Source of the DNA: Epilithonimonas arachidiradicis
GTDB taxonomy: Bacteria > Bacteroidota > Bacteroidia > Flavobacteriales > Weeksellaceae
Reading direction: 5' to 3'
Assembly (NCBI RefSeq): GCF_003610695.1
Contig: NZ_RAQH01000002.1
Coordinates: 350,566 to 414,565, forward strand
DNA length: 64,000 bases
The position numbers were made by a program, and so were the translations under genes. Positions 17,957 to 25,503 of the stretch are shown here, piece after piece (the stretch's first letter is position 1; each line of letters starts with the position of its first letter). The notes beneath the pieces are model-generated. The model did not search any database, had not been told where the DNA came from, and saw nothing but the letters and a program-made list of their open reading frames with translations.

Positions 17957-17987
17957 TTGGATTATAAGAGTAAAGAGTGTATTTTTG
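17957..17987 (+). promoter_or_regulatory. Promoter of second tRNA-Phe (TTG - 20 nt - TATTTTTG)
   Basis: TTG at 17957-17959 and TATTTTTG at 17980-17987 are again 20 nt apart. The sequence between and after them closely resembles the first promoter. Confidence 0.85.
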
Positions 17988-18013
17988 CACCACTCAAAAA
18001 CAACAAGAGTAAT

Positions 18014-18086
<73 letters not shown>

Positions 18087-18090
18087 CTTA

Positions 18091-18126
18091 AAACCGCCTA
18101 ACTTAGGCGGTTTTTTTTTTTTTTTT
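18091..18126 (+). terminator. Terminator of tRNA-Phe copy 2
   Basis: AAACCGCCTA pairs with TAGGCGGTTT over a 3-nt ACT loop and is followed by an unusually long run of 16 T. Confidence 0.92.
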
Positions 18127-18182
18127 ATACATGATCTAGAACAAAACAAGGATAAAATTGGATTTTGTTCTGAAAATCAAAA

Positions 18183-18206
18183 AATCCTGAAGCTAACTTC
18201 AGGATT
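18183..18206 (-). terminator. coaD terminator
   Basis: AATCCTGAAG pairs with CTTCAGGATT over a 4-nt loop. On the minus strand it is followed by T6, directly after the coaD stop. Confidence 0.88.
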
Positions 18207-18209
18207 AAT

Positions 18210-18680
18210 TTATTTTTTCTCAACTCTCACGGCGTCAGGAACCATAATTTCATAATTTCCGCCATAGGAAATGATTTCCCTTACAATGCTGCTGCTGATA
18301 TAAGATTTTCCGGAAGAGGTCAGAAGGAAAATAGTTTCAACTGTATTTTCTCTGGTCAGGGCTCTATTGGTTTGAGCAATCGACTTTTCGAATTCAAAAT
18401 CTGCTGGATTTCTGAGACCTCTCAAAATGAAATTGACATTTTTGCTTTTACAATAGTCTATCGTCAAGCCTTCAAAATCATCAACCTCAACGTTTGGGAA
18501 TTTTTCAAAAGTTTTTTTGATGAATTCTTTACGTTGTTCAAGAGAGAACATATATTTTTTCTGAGAATTCTTTCCGATGGCGATAATGATTTTGTCAAAT
18601 AACGGAACCGCGCGTTCCACAATATCATAATGGCCAAGTGTAATTGGGTCAAACGACCCAGGAAAAACAGCAATTTTCAT
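18210..18680 (-). CDS. coaD: Phosphopantetheine adenylyltransferase
   Basis: The full-length CoaD (156 residues) catalyses the fourth step of coenzyme A synthesis, joining ATP and 4'-phosphopantetheine to dephospho-CoA. FPGSFDPITLGHYDIVERA holds the T/HxGH nucleotidyltransferase motif (Ser9, His17), FILRGLRNPADFEFE is the CoaD-specific loop, and the ISSSIVREI segment near the C-terminus binds ATP. It lies on the minus strand 74 nt after ddl with AT-rich sequence between, so a shared transcript is possible. Confidence 0.97.
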   Translation of the reverse strand: MKIAVFPGSFDPITLGHYDIVERAVPLFDKIIIAIGKNSQKKYMFSLEQRKEFIKKTFEKFPNVEVDDFEGLTIDYCKSKNVNFILRGLRNPADFEFEKSIAQTNRALTRENTVETIFLLTSSGKSYISSSIVREIISYGGNYEIMVPDAVRVEKK

Positions 18681-18754
18681 AGAAATTTTAAATTTTAGAT
18701 TATGAATTTTAGATTCTCTGCATCATTTAAAATCTAAAATTTATCATTGATGAT

Positions 18755-19738
18755 TTATTTGTTAAGTGCTTTTTCTACTTCGTTTCCGCAAAGATCTTTG
18801 ATAGAGATGCCGTAGATTTTGGCTTGTTGGGGAAGGATACTGGCCGGTGAAAAGCCAGGATTAGTATTCATTTCTAAAAGATGCGGAATTCCGTCAACGA
18901 TAATGAATTCCGAACGGGAAAATCCGTTCATTCCAAGCGATTTGTAAGCTTTGATAGAAATTTCTTCTACTTTTTTTCGGGTTTCTTCATCAATTCTTGC
19001 TGGTGTGATTTCCTGAGAAGCACCTTCGTATTTGGCTTCGTAGTCGAAGAATTCTTTATCAGGAATAATTTCTGTAATTCCTAAAACAATCACTTCGCCT
19101 TTGTAATCCAAAACACCTACAGAAACTTCCATTCCATTCAAAGCACTTTCTATTAGAATTTCATCATCTTCTTTATAAGCAAATTCAGTCGCTAATTTTA
19201 GTTCACTTTTGTCTTTAACTTTAGAAATTCCGAGTGAAGAACCACTTTGATTGGGTTTAACAAAAACCGGAAGTCCTAATTTTTCAACAATTTCGTCATC
19301 AGAAATTTCCTCACCATTTCTTAGATAAATACTTTTTGCAGAAGGGATTCCATATTTTGATAAAACAGCTAAGGTGTCTTTTTTGTTGAAGGTCAATGCG
19401 CTTTGATAGAAATCACAACCTGTATATTTTTGCCCAACTGCATCCCAATAAGCTTGCATGATTCCGTTTTCGCCAGGCGTACCGTGGATTATATTGAAAC
19501 AAGCATCGAATTTCAAGCTTTCTCCATTTCCAAGATCTGCAGAAAAATCGGCTTTGTTGATTGGTTTTTTATGATCGTTTTCGTCTAAAAAGTACCATTC
19601 ATCTTTTAAAATAATGACTTTGTAGACGTCATAAATTTCACGGTCAAGCGAATCAAAAATCAATTGTCCGCTTTTCAAAGAAACTTTGTATTCATCAGAA
19701 TAGCCGCCCATTACAACGGCCACATTTTTTTTGCTCAT
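18755..19738 (-). CDS. ddl: D-alanine--D-alanine ligase
   Basis: This ATP-grasp ligase of 327 residues forms the D-Ala-D-Ala dipeptide for peptidoglycan. VVMGGYSDEYKVSLKSG is the N-terminal motif, IHGTPGENGIMQAYWD the second substrate loop, VKPNQSGSSLGISKV the ATP-grasp glycine-rich loop, and the C-terminal LLEMNTNPGFSPASILPQQA contains the metal ligands. It is a single gene with a TACATTTG box 19 nt before its ATG. It stands alone rather than in a mur-fts cluster. Confidence 0.97.
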   Translation of the reverse strand: MSKKNVAVVMGGYSDEYKVSLKSGQLIFDSLDREIYDVYKVIILKDEWYFLDENDHKKPINKADFSADLGNGESLKFDACFNIIHGTPGENGIMQAYWDAVGQKYTGCDFYQSALTFNKKDTLAVLSKYGIPSAKSIYLRNGEEISDDEIVEKLGLPVFVKPNQSGSSLGISKVKDKSELKLATEFAYKEDDEILIESALNGMEVSVGVLDYKGEVIVLGITEIIPDKEFFDYEAKYEGASQEITPARIDEETRKKVEEISIKAYKSLGMNGFSRSEFIIVDGIPHLLEMNTNPGFSPASILPQQAKIYGISIKDLCGNEVEKALNK

Positions 19739-19757
19739 TTTAGAAATATATTGAAAA

Positions 19758-19765
19758 CAAATGTA
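19758..19765 (-). promoter_or_regulatory. -7 box TACATTTG for ddl
   Basis: A perfect TAnnTTTG on the minus strand lies 19 nt before the ddl ATG. No -33 TTG is seen. Confidence 0.5.
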
Positions 19766-19811
19766 AAGATTTTATGAAAAAGATAGATGTTAATTTCTAC
19801 AATTATTAAAA

Positions 19812-20177
19812 TCAATAAAAAAGCAATTTCAAATAAGGCCAATAAACCAAAGCCCCAACGCAAATCGAAGAAATCGTTGCTAACATCACCGCACCACCAG
19901 CCAAATCCTTAATAATCCCAATTCGGGAATCAAACTCAGGCTGAATATAATCGCAGATTTTCTCAACACAAGTATTCAAAGCTTCTGTTACCAAAACAAA
20001 AAAGCAACAAAGAAGAATCAAAGCTGTTTCAACATTAGAAAGTCCAAAAAAAACAATCAGAAAAAGATTAATAATCAATCCTAAAATATGGAACTGAAAA
20101 TTCCTTTCGTTTCTCAAAATCCATATAATTCCCCGAAAGGTAAACTGAACACTTTTATGAAATGGCGGTTTTTTCAT
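19812..20177 (-). CDS. dgkA: Diacylglycerol kinase / undecaprenol kinase family
   Basis: This small membrane enzyme has 121 residues and three hydrophobic segments, the last ending near the C-terminus. The family signature TEALNTCVEKICDYI near residue 64 carries the catalytic Glu and Asn, and IGIIKDLAGGAVML follows as the second conserved helix. Members phosphorylate diacylglycerol or undecaprenol at the inner membrane. The sequence cannot decide which substrate is used, though undecaprenol is common in this size class. It is a single gene with a TATCTTTG box 14 nt upstream. Confidence 0.9.
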   Translation of the reverse strand: MKKPPFHKSVQFTFRGIIWILRNERNFQFHILGLIINLFLIVFFGLSNVETALILLCCFFVLVTEALNTCVEKICDYIQPEFDSRIGIIKDLAGGAVMLATISSICVGALVYWPYLKLLFY

Positions 20178-20191
20178 TGTAATAATAACAA

Positions 20192-20199
20192 CAAAGATA
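20192..20199 (-). promoter_or_regulatory. -7 box TATCTTTG for dgkA
   Basis: The octamer is perfect and lies 14 nt before the dgkA ATG on the minus strand. No -33 TTG is seen. Confidence 0.5.
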
Positions 20200-20261
20200 G
20201 ATTATTATCATAATTGTTAATAACTAAATAAAATCAACTTTTACAATCGAATCGGAATCAT

Positions 20262-20269
20262 TATATTTG
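20262..20269 (+). promoter_or_regulatory. -7 box TATATTTG for dnaN
   Basis: The octamer is perfect and lies 23 nt before the dnaN ATG. No good -33 TTG is seen. Confidence 0.5.
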
Positions 20270-20292
20270 TGGAATTGAAATAAATACAGTTT

Positions 20293-21423
20293 ATGAGATT
20301 TATTGTTGCCAGTGGCGATTTGCAAAAAGCTTTACAGACGGTGAGTGGCGTGATTTCCGGTTCACAATCCAGACCAATTTTGGAGAATTTTCTTTTCGAG
20401 TTAGACCAGAACTTATTGACAGTGACGGCTTCTGACGGAGAAACGACTTTGATTACTTCTCTTGAAGTGAAGTCGGATGACAAAGGAAAATTAGCAGTTC
20501 CGGGTAAGATTTTTCAGGATTTCTTGAAAACTTATGGTGAGCAGCCTTTGACTCTTGCGGTTAAAGATTCAGAAGACGGAAACGGAAGCGTTTTGGAAAT
20601 CCTGGATGAGAAAGACAATTTTGCGGTAGCATTGGACAATGCGGACGATTATCCTGAATTGCCGGAGTTTGATGCGTCTCAGAAAGTGACCATTGGCGGC
20701 GGAATTTTGGCAGAAGCTTTGGCGAACACTTTGTTTGCTACGAGTAACGATTCTCTACGTCCTGTGATGACTGGTGTTTTGTTTCAATTCAAAGAAGATG
20801 AGACTAATTTTGTTTCCACAGATTCTCACAGATTGGTGGTTTACAAAAGAACAGATATTGTACATCCTGAGACTCTGGAATTCATTATGCCGAAGAAACC
20901 ATTGTCAATTTTCAAAAATATCCTGAACAATTCCAACGAAGATGTTGTGATTGAATTCAGTGATAATATGGCGAAATTCACTTTTGGAAATAACATCTGG
21001 ATTTGTCGTTTGATTGACGGAAAATATCCGAACTACAATGCGGTAATTCCTAAAGAGAATCCAAACGTTTTGACCATCAACAGAAGTTTGCTTTTAGGTT
21101 CTATCAGAAGAGCATCTATTATGTCAAACAAATCTACGAATCAGGTAAGATTCAAGTTGTCTGGTAACGTTCTACATCTTCACGCAGAAGATACGGAATA
21201 CGCAAACAAAGCTGATATGCAGATTCCTTGCGACTATAACGGTGATGATATCAACATCGGTTTCAGTTCAAAATTCCTGACAGAGATGTTGTCTGTTTTG
21301 GCTTCTGATGATATCACGATGAAAATGTCTCAACCCAACAGACCAGGAATTGTAGAACCAGTTGACGGCTTGGAGGAGAACGAGAGTATTCTGATGCTGT
21401 CAATGCCTGTTATAGGTTTATAA
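20293..21423 (+). CDS. dnaN: DNA polymerase III sliding clamp (beta subunit)
   Basis: The 376-residue protein has three repeated clamp domains, each of about 120 residues. MRFIVASGDLQKALQTVSGV opens the first, STDSHRLVVYK lies in the second, and the C-terminal tail ILMLSMPVIGL matches the usual M-P-x-R/G-L ending that lines the partner-binding cleft. It encircles DNA and tethers the polymerase. It is not beside dnaA or gyrB, so there is no sign of a replication origin here; a stand-alone dnaN is common in Bacteroidota. An 11-bp hairpin follows 20 nt after the stop. Confidence 0.98.
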   Translation: MRFIVASGDLQKALQTVSGVISGSQSRPILENFLFELDQNLLTVTASDGETTLITSLEVKSDDKGKLAVPGKIFQDFLKTYGEQPLTLAVKDSEDGNGSVLEILDEKDNFAVALDNADDYPELPEFDASQKVTIGGGILAEALANTLFATSNDSLRPVMTGVLFQFKEDETNFVSTDSHRLVVYKRTDIVHPETLEFIMPKKPLSIFKNILNNSNEDVVIEFSDNMAKFTFGNNIWICRLIDGKYPNYNAVIPKENPNVLTINRSLLLGSIRRASIMSNKSTNQVRFKLSGNVLHLHAEDTEYANKADMQIPCDYNGDDINIGFSSKFLTEMLSVLASDDITMKMSQPNRPGIVEPVDGLEENESILMLSMPVIGL

Positions 21424-21443
21424 TTTTAAAATTAATCATATTT

Positions 21444-21478
21444 AAAATTTGAGATTTGAAATTCAGGTCTCAAATTTT
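21444..21478. terminator. Hairpin after dnaN
   Basis: AAAATTTGAGA pairs perfectly with TCTCAAATTTT around a 13-nt loop. It lacks a long T tract on the plus strand, so it is a weak terminator or an mRNA 3'-end stabiliser. Confidence 0.5.
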
Positions 21479-21505
21479 AGTTTAAAAACTTATTAAAGTT
21501 TACTC

Positions 21506-21560
21506 CTTTGTGAACTTAAAAGCAGTTTAAATTAAAAAATCTTTGTGCACTTTGTGTTCA
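21506..21560 (+). repeat. Repeated leader element, variant copy before pheT
   Basis: GAACTTAAAAGCAGTTTAAA followed by AATCTTTGTGCACTTTGTG and TTCAAA is a G-to-T variant of the element found before argC, argD, argB and argH (CTTTGCGCTCTTTGCG). It ends about 23 nt before the pheT ATG. Confidence 0.65.
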
Positions 21561-21582
21561 AAAAATTCAAATATAAAAAAGA

Positions 21583-23982
21583 ATGAAAATTTCTAATAAT
21601 TGGCTTAAAGATTATATCAAAACCGACCTTAACTCTGAAAAAATCAGTGCTTACCTTACCGATATCGGTTTGGAAGTAGAAGGTGTTGATCAATTCGAAA
21701 GCATAAGAGGAAGTCTGGAAGGAATTGTTGTAGGTAAAGTTTTGACTTGCGAAAAACATCCGAATGCCGATAAATTGAGTAAAACAACGGTGGATGTTGG
21801 CAACGGAAAAGTTCTGGAAATCGTTTGTGGTGCTCCAAATGTTGCTGTTGGACAAACGGTTCCTGTTGCTGTGGTTGGAACTAAAATCTACGCGAAAGAT
21901 GGCAATTCTTTCGAAATCAAAAAAGCTAAAATCCGTGGCGAAGTTTCCGAAGGAATGATTTGTGCCGAAGATGAATTAGGTCTGAGCGATGACCACGCCG
22001 GCATTATGGTTTTGGACGAAACTAAATATGAAGTTGGGAAACCTTTCGCTGATTATTTTGAATTGACGAATGATGAGGTTTACGAAATTGGTTTGACTCC
22101 AAATAGAACCGATGCAATGTCGCATTATGGTGTTGCCAGAGATTTGCAAGCGTTTGTTTCTTCGAATAATTTGAAATCAGAATTTACTAAAATAGAATCT
22201 AAAGTTTTAAATATCGAAGGTTCTCACGATTTCAAATTGGAAGTTGAAGATTCTGAATTGACGCCAAGATATTTAGGCGCTGTTATCGAAAATGTTGAGG
22301 TTAAAAATTCTCCGGATTGGTTGAAAAACAGATTGAAAGCCATCGGACTTTCACCAATTAATAATGTTGTAGATATTACCAATTATATCCTTCACGGCCT
22401 TGGACAACCGCTTCACGCTTTTGATGCTGATAAAATTGCAGACAAAACTGTGAAAGTTGGAACTGTAAAAGCTGGAACCAAATTCAAAACTTTGGATAAT
22501 GTGGAAAGAACTTTGAACGGTTCAGAAATCATCATCAAAGACGGAAAAGATAAACCAATGTGTATTGCCGGAGTTTTTGGTGGAAGCGAAAGTGGCGTCT
22601 CATCTGAAACCAAAACCATTTTCCTGGAAAGTGCTTATTTCAATCCGGTTGCGATTAGAAAAGCGTCTAAGTTACACGGTTTGAATACTGATGCATCTTT
22701 TCGTTTCGAAAGAGGTGTTGACCCGAATAATGCCAGAACGGCTTTGACTCACGCAATCAATTTAATACAGGAATTGGCTGGGGGAAAGTTGGTTGGAGAG
22801 ATTTTGGAACATTATCCTGAAAAAATCAAAGACCATTATGTGGTTTTCAGATATTCGAAATTGGATCAGATTCTAGGAACTAAAATTCACAGAGAAAAGA
22901 TTAAAGAAATTTTAAAATCTCTTGATATTCATATTCTTAATGAAATTCAAAATGGTCTTGAATTATCTGTTCCGGTTTACAGAGCAGATGTGACAAGAGA
23001 AATCGATGTTATCGAAGAAGTTTTGAGAATCTACGGTTACAATAAAATCGATGCGCCGAAAAAAATATCATTTACGCCAGTGAAATTAAGTTTCGACGAT
23101 CAGGATGCTTTGGAAAATTCTTGGGCAAGAACACTGCAATCCAACGGTTTTCACGAGGTAATGAACAATTCGCTTCGTTCTGTAAAAGATGAAACGAATG
23201 CTGTGAAGTTATTGAATCCCTTAAGCAATGATTTAGCATTTATGAGAAAATCTTTGCTGGAAGGACTTTTGGAAAACGCCATTTATAATATCAATAGAAA
23301 ATCATCTGACATTAAGTTTTTCGAATTAGGGAAAATTTATCATAAGAAAGAAACATACGAAGAAAGAAAGCAATTAGCGATTCTAACATCGGGAAGAGAA
23401 GTTGCGGAAAACTGGCTTCAACCAAAAAGCGCGACAGATTTCTACTATATGAAAGCTTATGTTAAAGTTCTTTTGGAAAAACTCAACCTTGAACTTCACG
23501 AATCTGCGTTGGAAGACAACCGTTTTTCCGATGCTTTGGAAATCAAATCCGGCGATAAAACTGTAGCAAGATTAGGAAAAGTTGCACCGCAATTATTGAA
23601 AGATTTCGATATTAGTCAAGAAGTTTTCTATGCGGAAATAGAGTTGGAAAATTGCCAAGCTTTGAGAACAAAAGAAAATCTGAAATTTGTAGATATTCCT
23701 AAATTCAACAAAATCAGAAGAGATTTGGCTTTGCTAGTGGATAAAACCATTACTTATGCAGAATTATATGAGCTCGCGAAATCTAACAAGTCGCCGTTCC
23801 TGAAAAATGTTAATCTGTTTGATGTTTACGAAGGGAAAAATCTTCCGGAAGGCAAAAAATCATATGCTTTAAGTTTTGAACTTCTGAACGAAGAAAAAAC
23901 TTTAGAAGACAAAGACATTACCGAAGTTATGAATTCTCTTATCAAATCTTTTGAAAAAGAATTCAAAGCTGAATTAAGATAA
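21583..23982 (+). CDS. pheT: Phenylalanine--tRNA ligase, beta subunit
   Basis: The bacterial-type PheT (799 residues) is full length. MKISNNWLKDYIKTDLNSEK is the usual N-terminus, VCGAPNVAVGQTVPVA lies in the EMAP/tRNA-binding domain, GLTPNRTDAMSHYGVARD in the B1/B3 region, and FRFERGVDPNNARTAL in the class II-like core. A C-terminal anticodon-binding FDX-ACB domain (about 705-799, FVDIPKFNKIRRDLALLVD) closes the protein. It assembles with PheS as an alpha2-beta2 enzyme; pheS is not in this window. It is preceded by the repeated leader element and followed by a terminator. Two tRNA-Phe genes lie 3.5 kb upstream. Confidence 0.98.
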   Translation: MKISNNWLKDYIKTDLNSEKISAYLTDIGLEVEGVDQFESIRGSLEGIVVGKVLTCEKHPNADKLSKTTVDVGNGKVLEIVCGAPNVAVGQTVPVAVVGTKIYAKDGNSFEIKKAKIRGEVSEGMICAEDELGLSDDHAGIMVLDETKYEVGKPFADYFELTNDEVYEIGLTPNRTDAMSHYGVARDLQAFVSSNNLKSEFTKIESKVLNIEGSHDFKLEVEDSELTPRYLGAVIENVEVKNSPDWLKNRLKAIGLSPINNVVDITNYILHGLGQPLHAFDADKIADKTVKVGTVKAGTKFKTLDNVERTLNGSEIIIKDGKDKPMCIAGVFGGSESGVSSETKTIFLESAYFNPVAIRKASKLHGLNTDASFRFERGVDPNNARTALTHAINLIQELAGGKLVGEILEHYPEKIKDHYVVFRYSKLDQILGTKIHREKIKEILKSLDIHILNEIQNGLELSVPVYRADVTREIDVIEEVLRIYGYNKIDAPKKISFTPVKLSFDDQDALENSWARTLQSNGFHEVMNNSLRSVKDETNAVKLLNPLSNDLAFMRKSLLEGLLENAIYNINRKSSDIKFFELGKIYHKKETYEERKQLAILTSGREVAENWLQPKSATDFYYMKAYVKVLLEKLNLELHESALEDNRFSDALEIKSGDKTVARLGKVAPQLLKDFDISQEVFYAEIELENCQALRTKENLKFVDIPKFNKIRRDLALLVDKTITYAELYELAKSNKSPFLKNVNLFDVYEGKNLPEGKKSYALSFELLNEEKTLEDKDITEVMNSLIKSFEKEFKAELR

Positions 23983-24004
23983 TTAATTCAAATTGATATA
24001 AATT

Positions 24005-24036
24005 AAAATCGGGAAAATTATCCCGATTTTTTTATT
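24005..24036 (+). terminator. pheT terminator
   Basis: AAAATCGGGA pairs with TCCCGATTTT over a 6-nt loop and runs into seven T, 22 nt after the pheT stop. Confidence 0.9.
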
Positions 24037-24056
24037 TTTAGCAAAAAATTAAAACC

Positions 24057-25310
24057 GTGAAAAAAATCTTTATCTCTTTCCTTTTTGTTGCCGGTTTAGT
24101 CTCTTCACAAACGTACAATTGGAGCACATTAAACTTTCCCCCTTCAACTACTGGTCGTTATGACGATGTTTTCTTTCTTAATGAAAACTTAGGCTGGGCT
24201 GCAAGAGGAGGCAATGGAACTGTTTTCAAAACCACAAACGGTGGAACGACCTGGACAGAACAAATTGTTAGTTCACAAACGGGGCAATACTTCAGGAATA
24301 TAGAGTTTCTGAATGAAAATATCGGTTTTCTGGGAACTCTGAATAATAATTTTTATAAGACGACAAATGGAGGAACAACGTGGACGAAAGTCAATAATAT
24401 TTCCCCTTATCCGGCAGCAATCTGTGGACTAGATACAGTTGGATCATCCACGGTTTATGGTTGTGGAGCGTGGTTTTCTCCAGCTTATGTTATTAAGTCG
24501 ACAGATTCCGGCAATACTTGGAAGTTTATCGATATGTCAGCTTATGCATCTGCATTGGTCGAAGTTCAGTTCATTGATGAAAATATCGGTTTTGTTTCAG
24601 GAAGTGACGAACAGGGTGCTGTGATTCTCAAAACGACTGACGGTGGCGACTCCTGGACCAAAATCTACAGTGCCGGAGAATATGGCGATTACGTTTGGAA
24701 ACTGCAAATTTTCCCGGATAATAAAATCATTTTCGGTTCGATTGAATCCGAAACTCAAGGCAAATTACTGAAAACTTTTGACGGCGGATTGACCTGGCAA
24801 ACAAAAAATTTCCCTGACCCATATGTTCAGGCGGTTGGTTTTGTGTCAACTACGCACGGTTGGATGGGCGGCCACAATTCAGGTTTTATGGAGACTTTTG
24901 ATGGTGGTAATACTTGGGTCAATAAAAATCTTGGAGGTTCTCTTAACCGTATTTTTTTTGTTAATGGAACCACTGCTTTCGCATCAGGAAATCAGATTTA
25001 TAAGATGACCACAACAGGCTTATCAACCAATGAGTCAGGCAATGAAAAAGTTGAAAACCTGAAAATAGAAATCGCTCCAAATCCGGTAAACGATAAGCTA
25101 AATTTGAACATTCATTACATCCATTCAGATCATATTATTATAGGATTGTATGATTTGACAGGAAAATTTTTGGGCAATATTCTAAAAGATGATGTTAGTG
25201 GAAAAGGTCTCAAAAAATATTCTCTGGACTTCAAATGTTCTGCTGGTGAATATCTTTTGGCGGTACAATCCAATTTGGGAAGACAGTCTATAAAAATTAT
25301 TAAGAAATAG
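24057..25310 (+). CDS. T9SS-exported protein with six BNR/Ycf48-like repeats
   Basis: The protein has 417 residues from a GTG start at 24057, directly giving a signal peptide (KKIFISFLFVAGLVSS, then Q). Six Asp-box/BNR motifs recur about every 45-50 residues: TTNGGTTW twice, STDSGNTW, TTDGGDSW, TFDGGLTW and TFDGGNTW, forming a beta-propeller like Ycf48/sialidase folds. The last 80 residues match a type IX secretion type-A sorting domain: KIEIAPNPVNDKLNLNIH, then GLYDLTGKFLG and the final QSIKIIKK. It should be secreted or tethered to the cell surface by T9SS. Catalytic sialidase residues are not evident. A divergent REP-like hairpin follows. Confidence 0.85.
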   Translation: MKKIFISFLFVAGLVSSQTYNWSTLNFPPSTTGRYDDVFFLNENLGWAARGGNGTVFKTTNGGTTWTEQIVSSQTGQYFRNIEFLNENIGFLGTLNNNFYKTTNGGTTWTKVNNISPYPAAICGLDTVGSSTVYGCGAWFSPAYVIKSTDSGNTWKFIDMSAYASALVEVQFIDENIGFVSGSDEQGAVILKTTDGGDSWTKIYSAGEYGDYVWKLQIFPDNKIIFGSIESETQGKLLKTFDGGLTWQTKNFPDPYVQAVGFVSTTHGWMGGHNSGFMETFDGGNTWVNKNLGGSLNRIFFVNGTTAFASGNQIYKMTTTGLSTNESGNEKVENLKIEIAPNPVNDKLNLNIHYIHSDHIIIGLYDLTGKFLGNILKDDVSGKGLKKYSLDFKCSAGEYLLAVQSNLGRQSIKIIKK

Positions 25311-25313
25311 TTT

Positions 25314-25400
25314 TAGGAGCTTAATCCCGCTATCCACTATATCTTTTTCTTTTTTTTGCAAAAAAAGAAAAAGGATGCCGTTCCTATCGGGGCTAGGGCA
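25314..25400. repeat. Dispersed hairpin element, copy A (divergent subtype)
   Basis: Outer AGC/GCT pairing is followed by a bulged TTAAT, then CCCGCTA opposite TATCGGG with one C-T mismatch, then an inner stem of CTTTTTCTTTTTTT against AAAAAAAGAAAAAG. The bulge, mismatch and inner stem match copies B, C and D although most bases differ. It lies between the T9SS gene and hemN. Confidence 0.7.
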
Positions 25401-25490
25401 TTGGTCATCAATATAGATTTCGATATTAGAAATAGAAACCACCAATCAAAAATCATCTCTAATTCAAAATCATTCCAAACATAGTTTTTG

Positions 25491-25498
25491 TAACTTTG
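25491..25498 (+). promoter_or_regulatory. -7 box TAACTTTG abutting the hemN start
   Basis: The box ends 5 nt before the hemN ATG. The HemN N-terminus is conserved from this ATG, so a leaderless transcript is implied if the box is used. Confidence 0.5.
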
Positions 25499-25503
25499 CA
25501 GCG

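Noticed and set aside
18138..18171. Extra hairpin AGAACAAAA/TTTTGTTCT between tRNA-Phe and coaD as a small RNA
   Set aside because: A/T-rich 9-bp stem between two good terminators, without promoter or T tract of its own.
18681..18754. Inverted repeat AAATTTTAGATT/AATCTAAAATTT between ddl and coaD as a terminator
   Set aside because: Only A/T pairs, repeated in many phases and no clean T tract; common AT-rich intergenic sequence.
20178..20292. Replication origin beside dnaN
   Set aside because: No dnaA or gyrB nearby and no cluster of DnaA-box-like sequences was seen; dnaN alone does not mark an origin.
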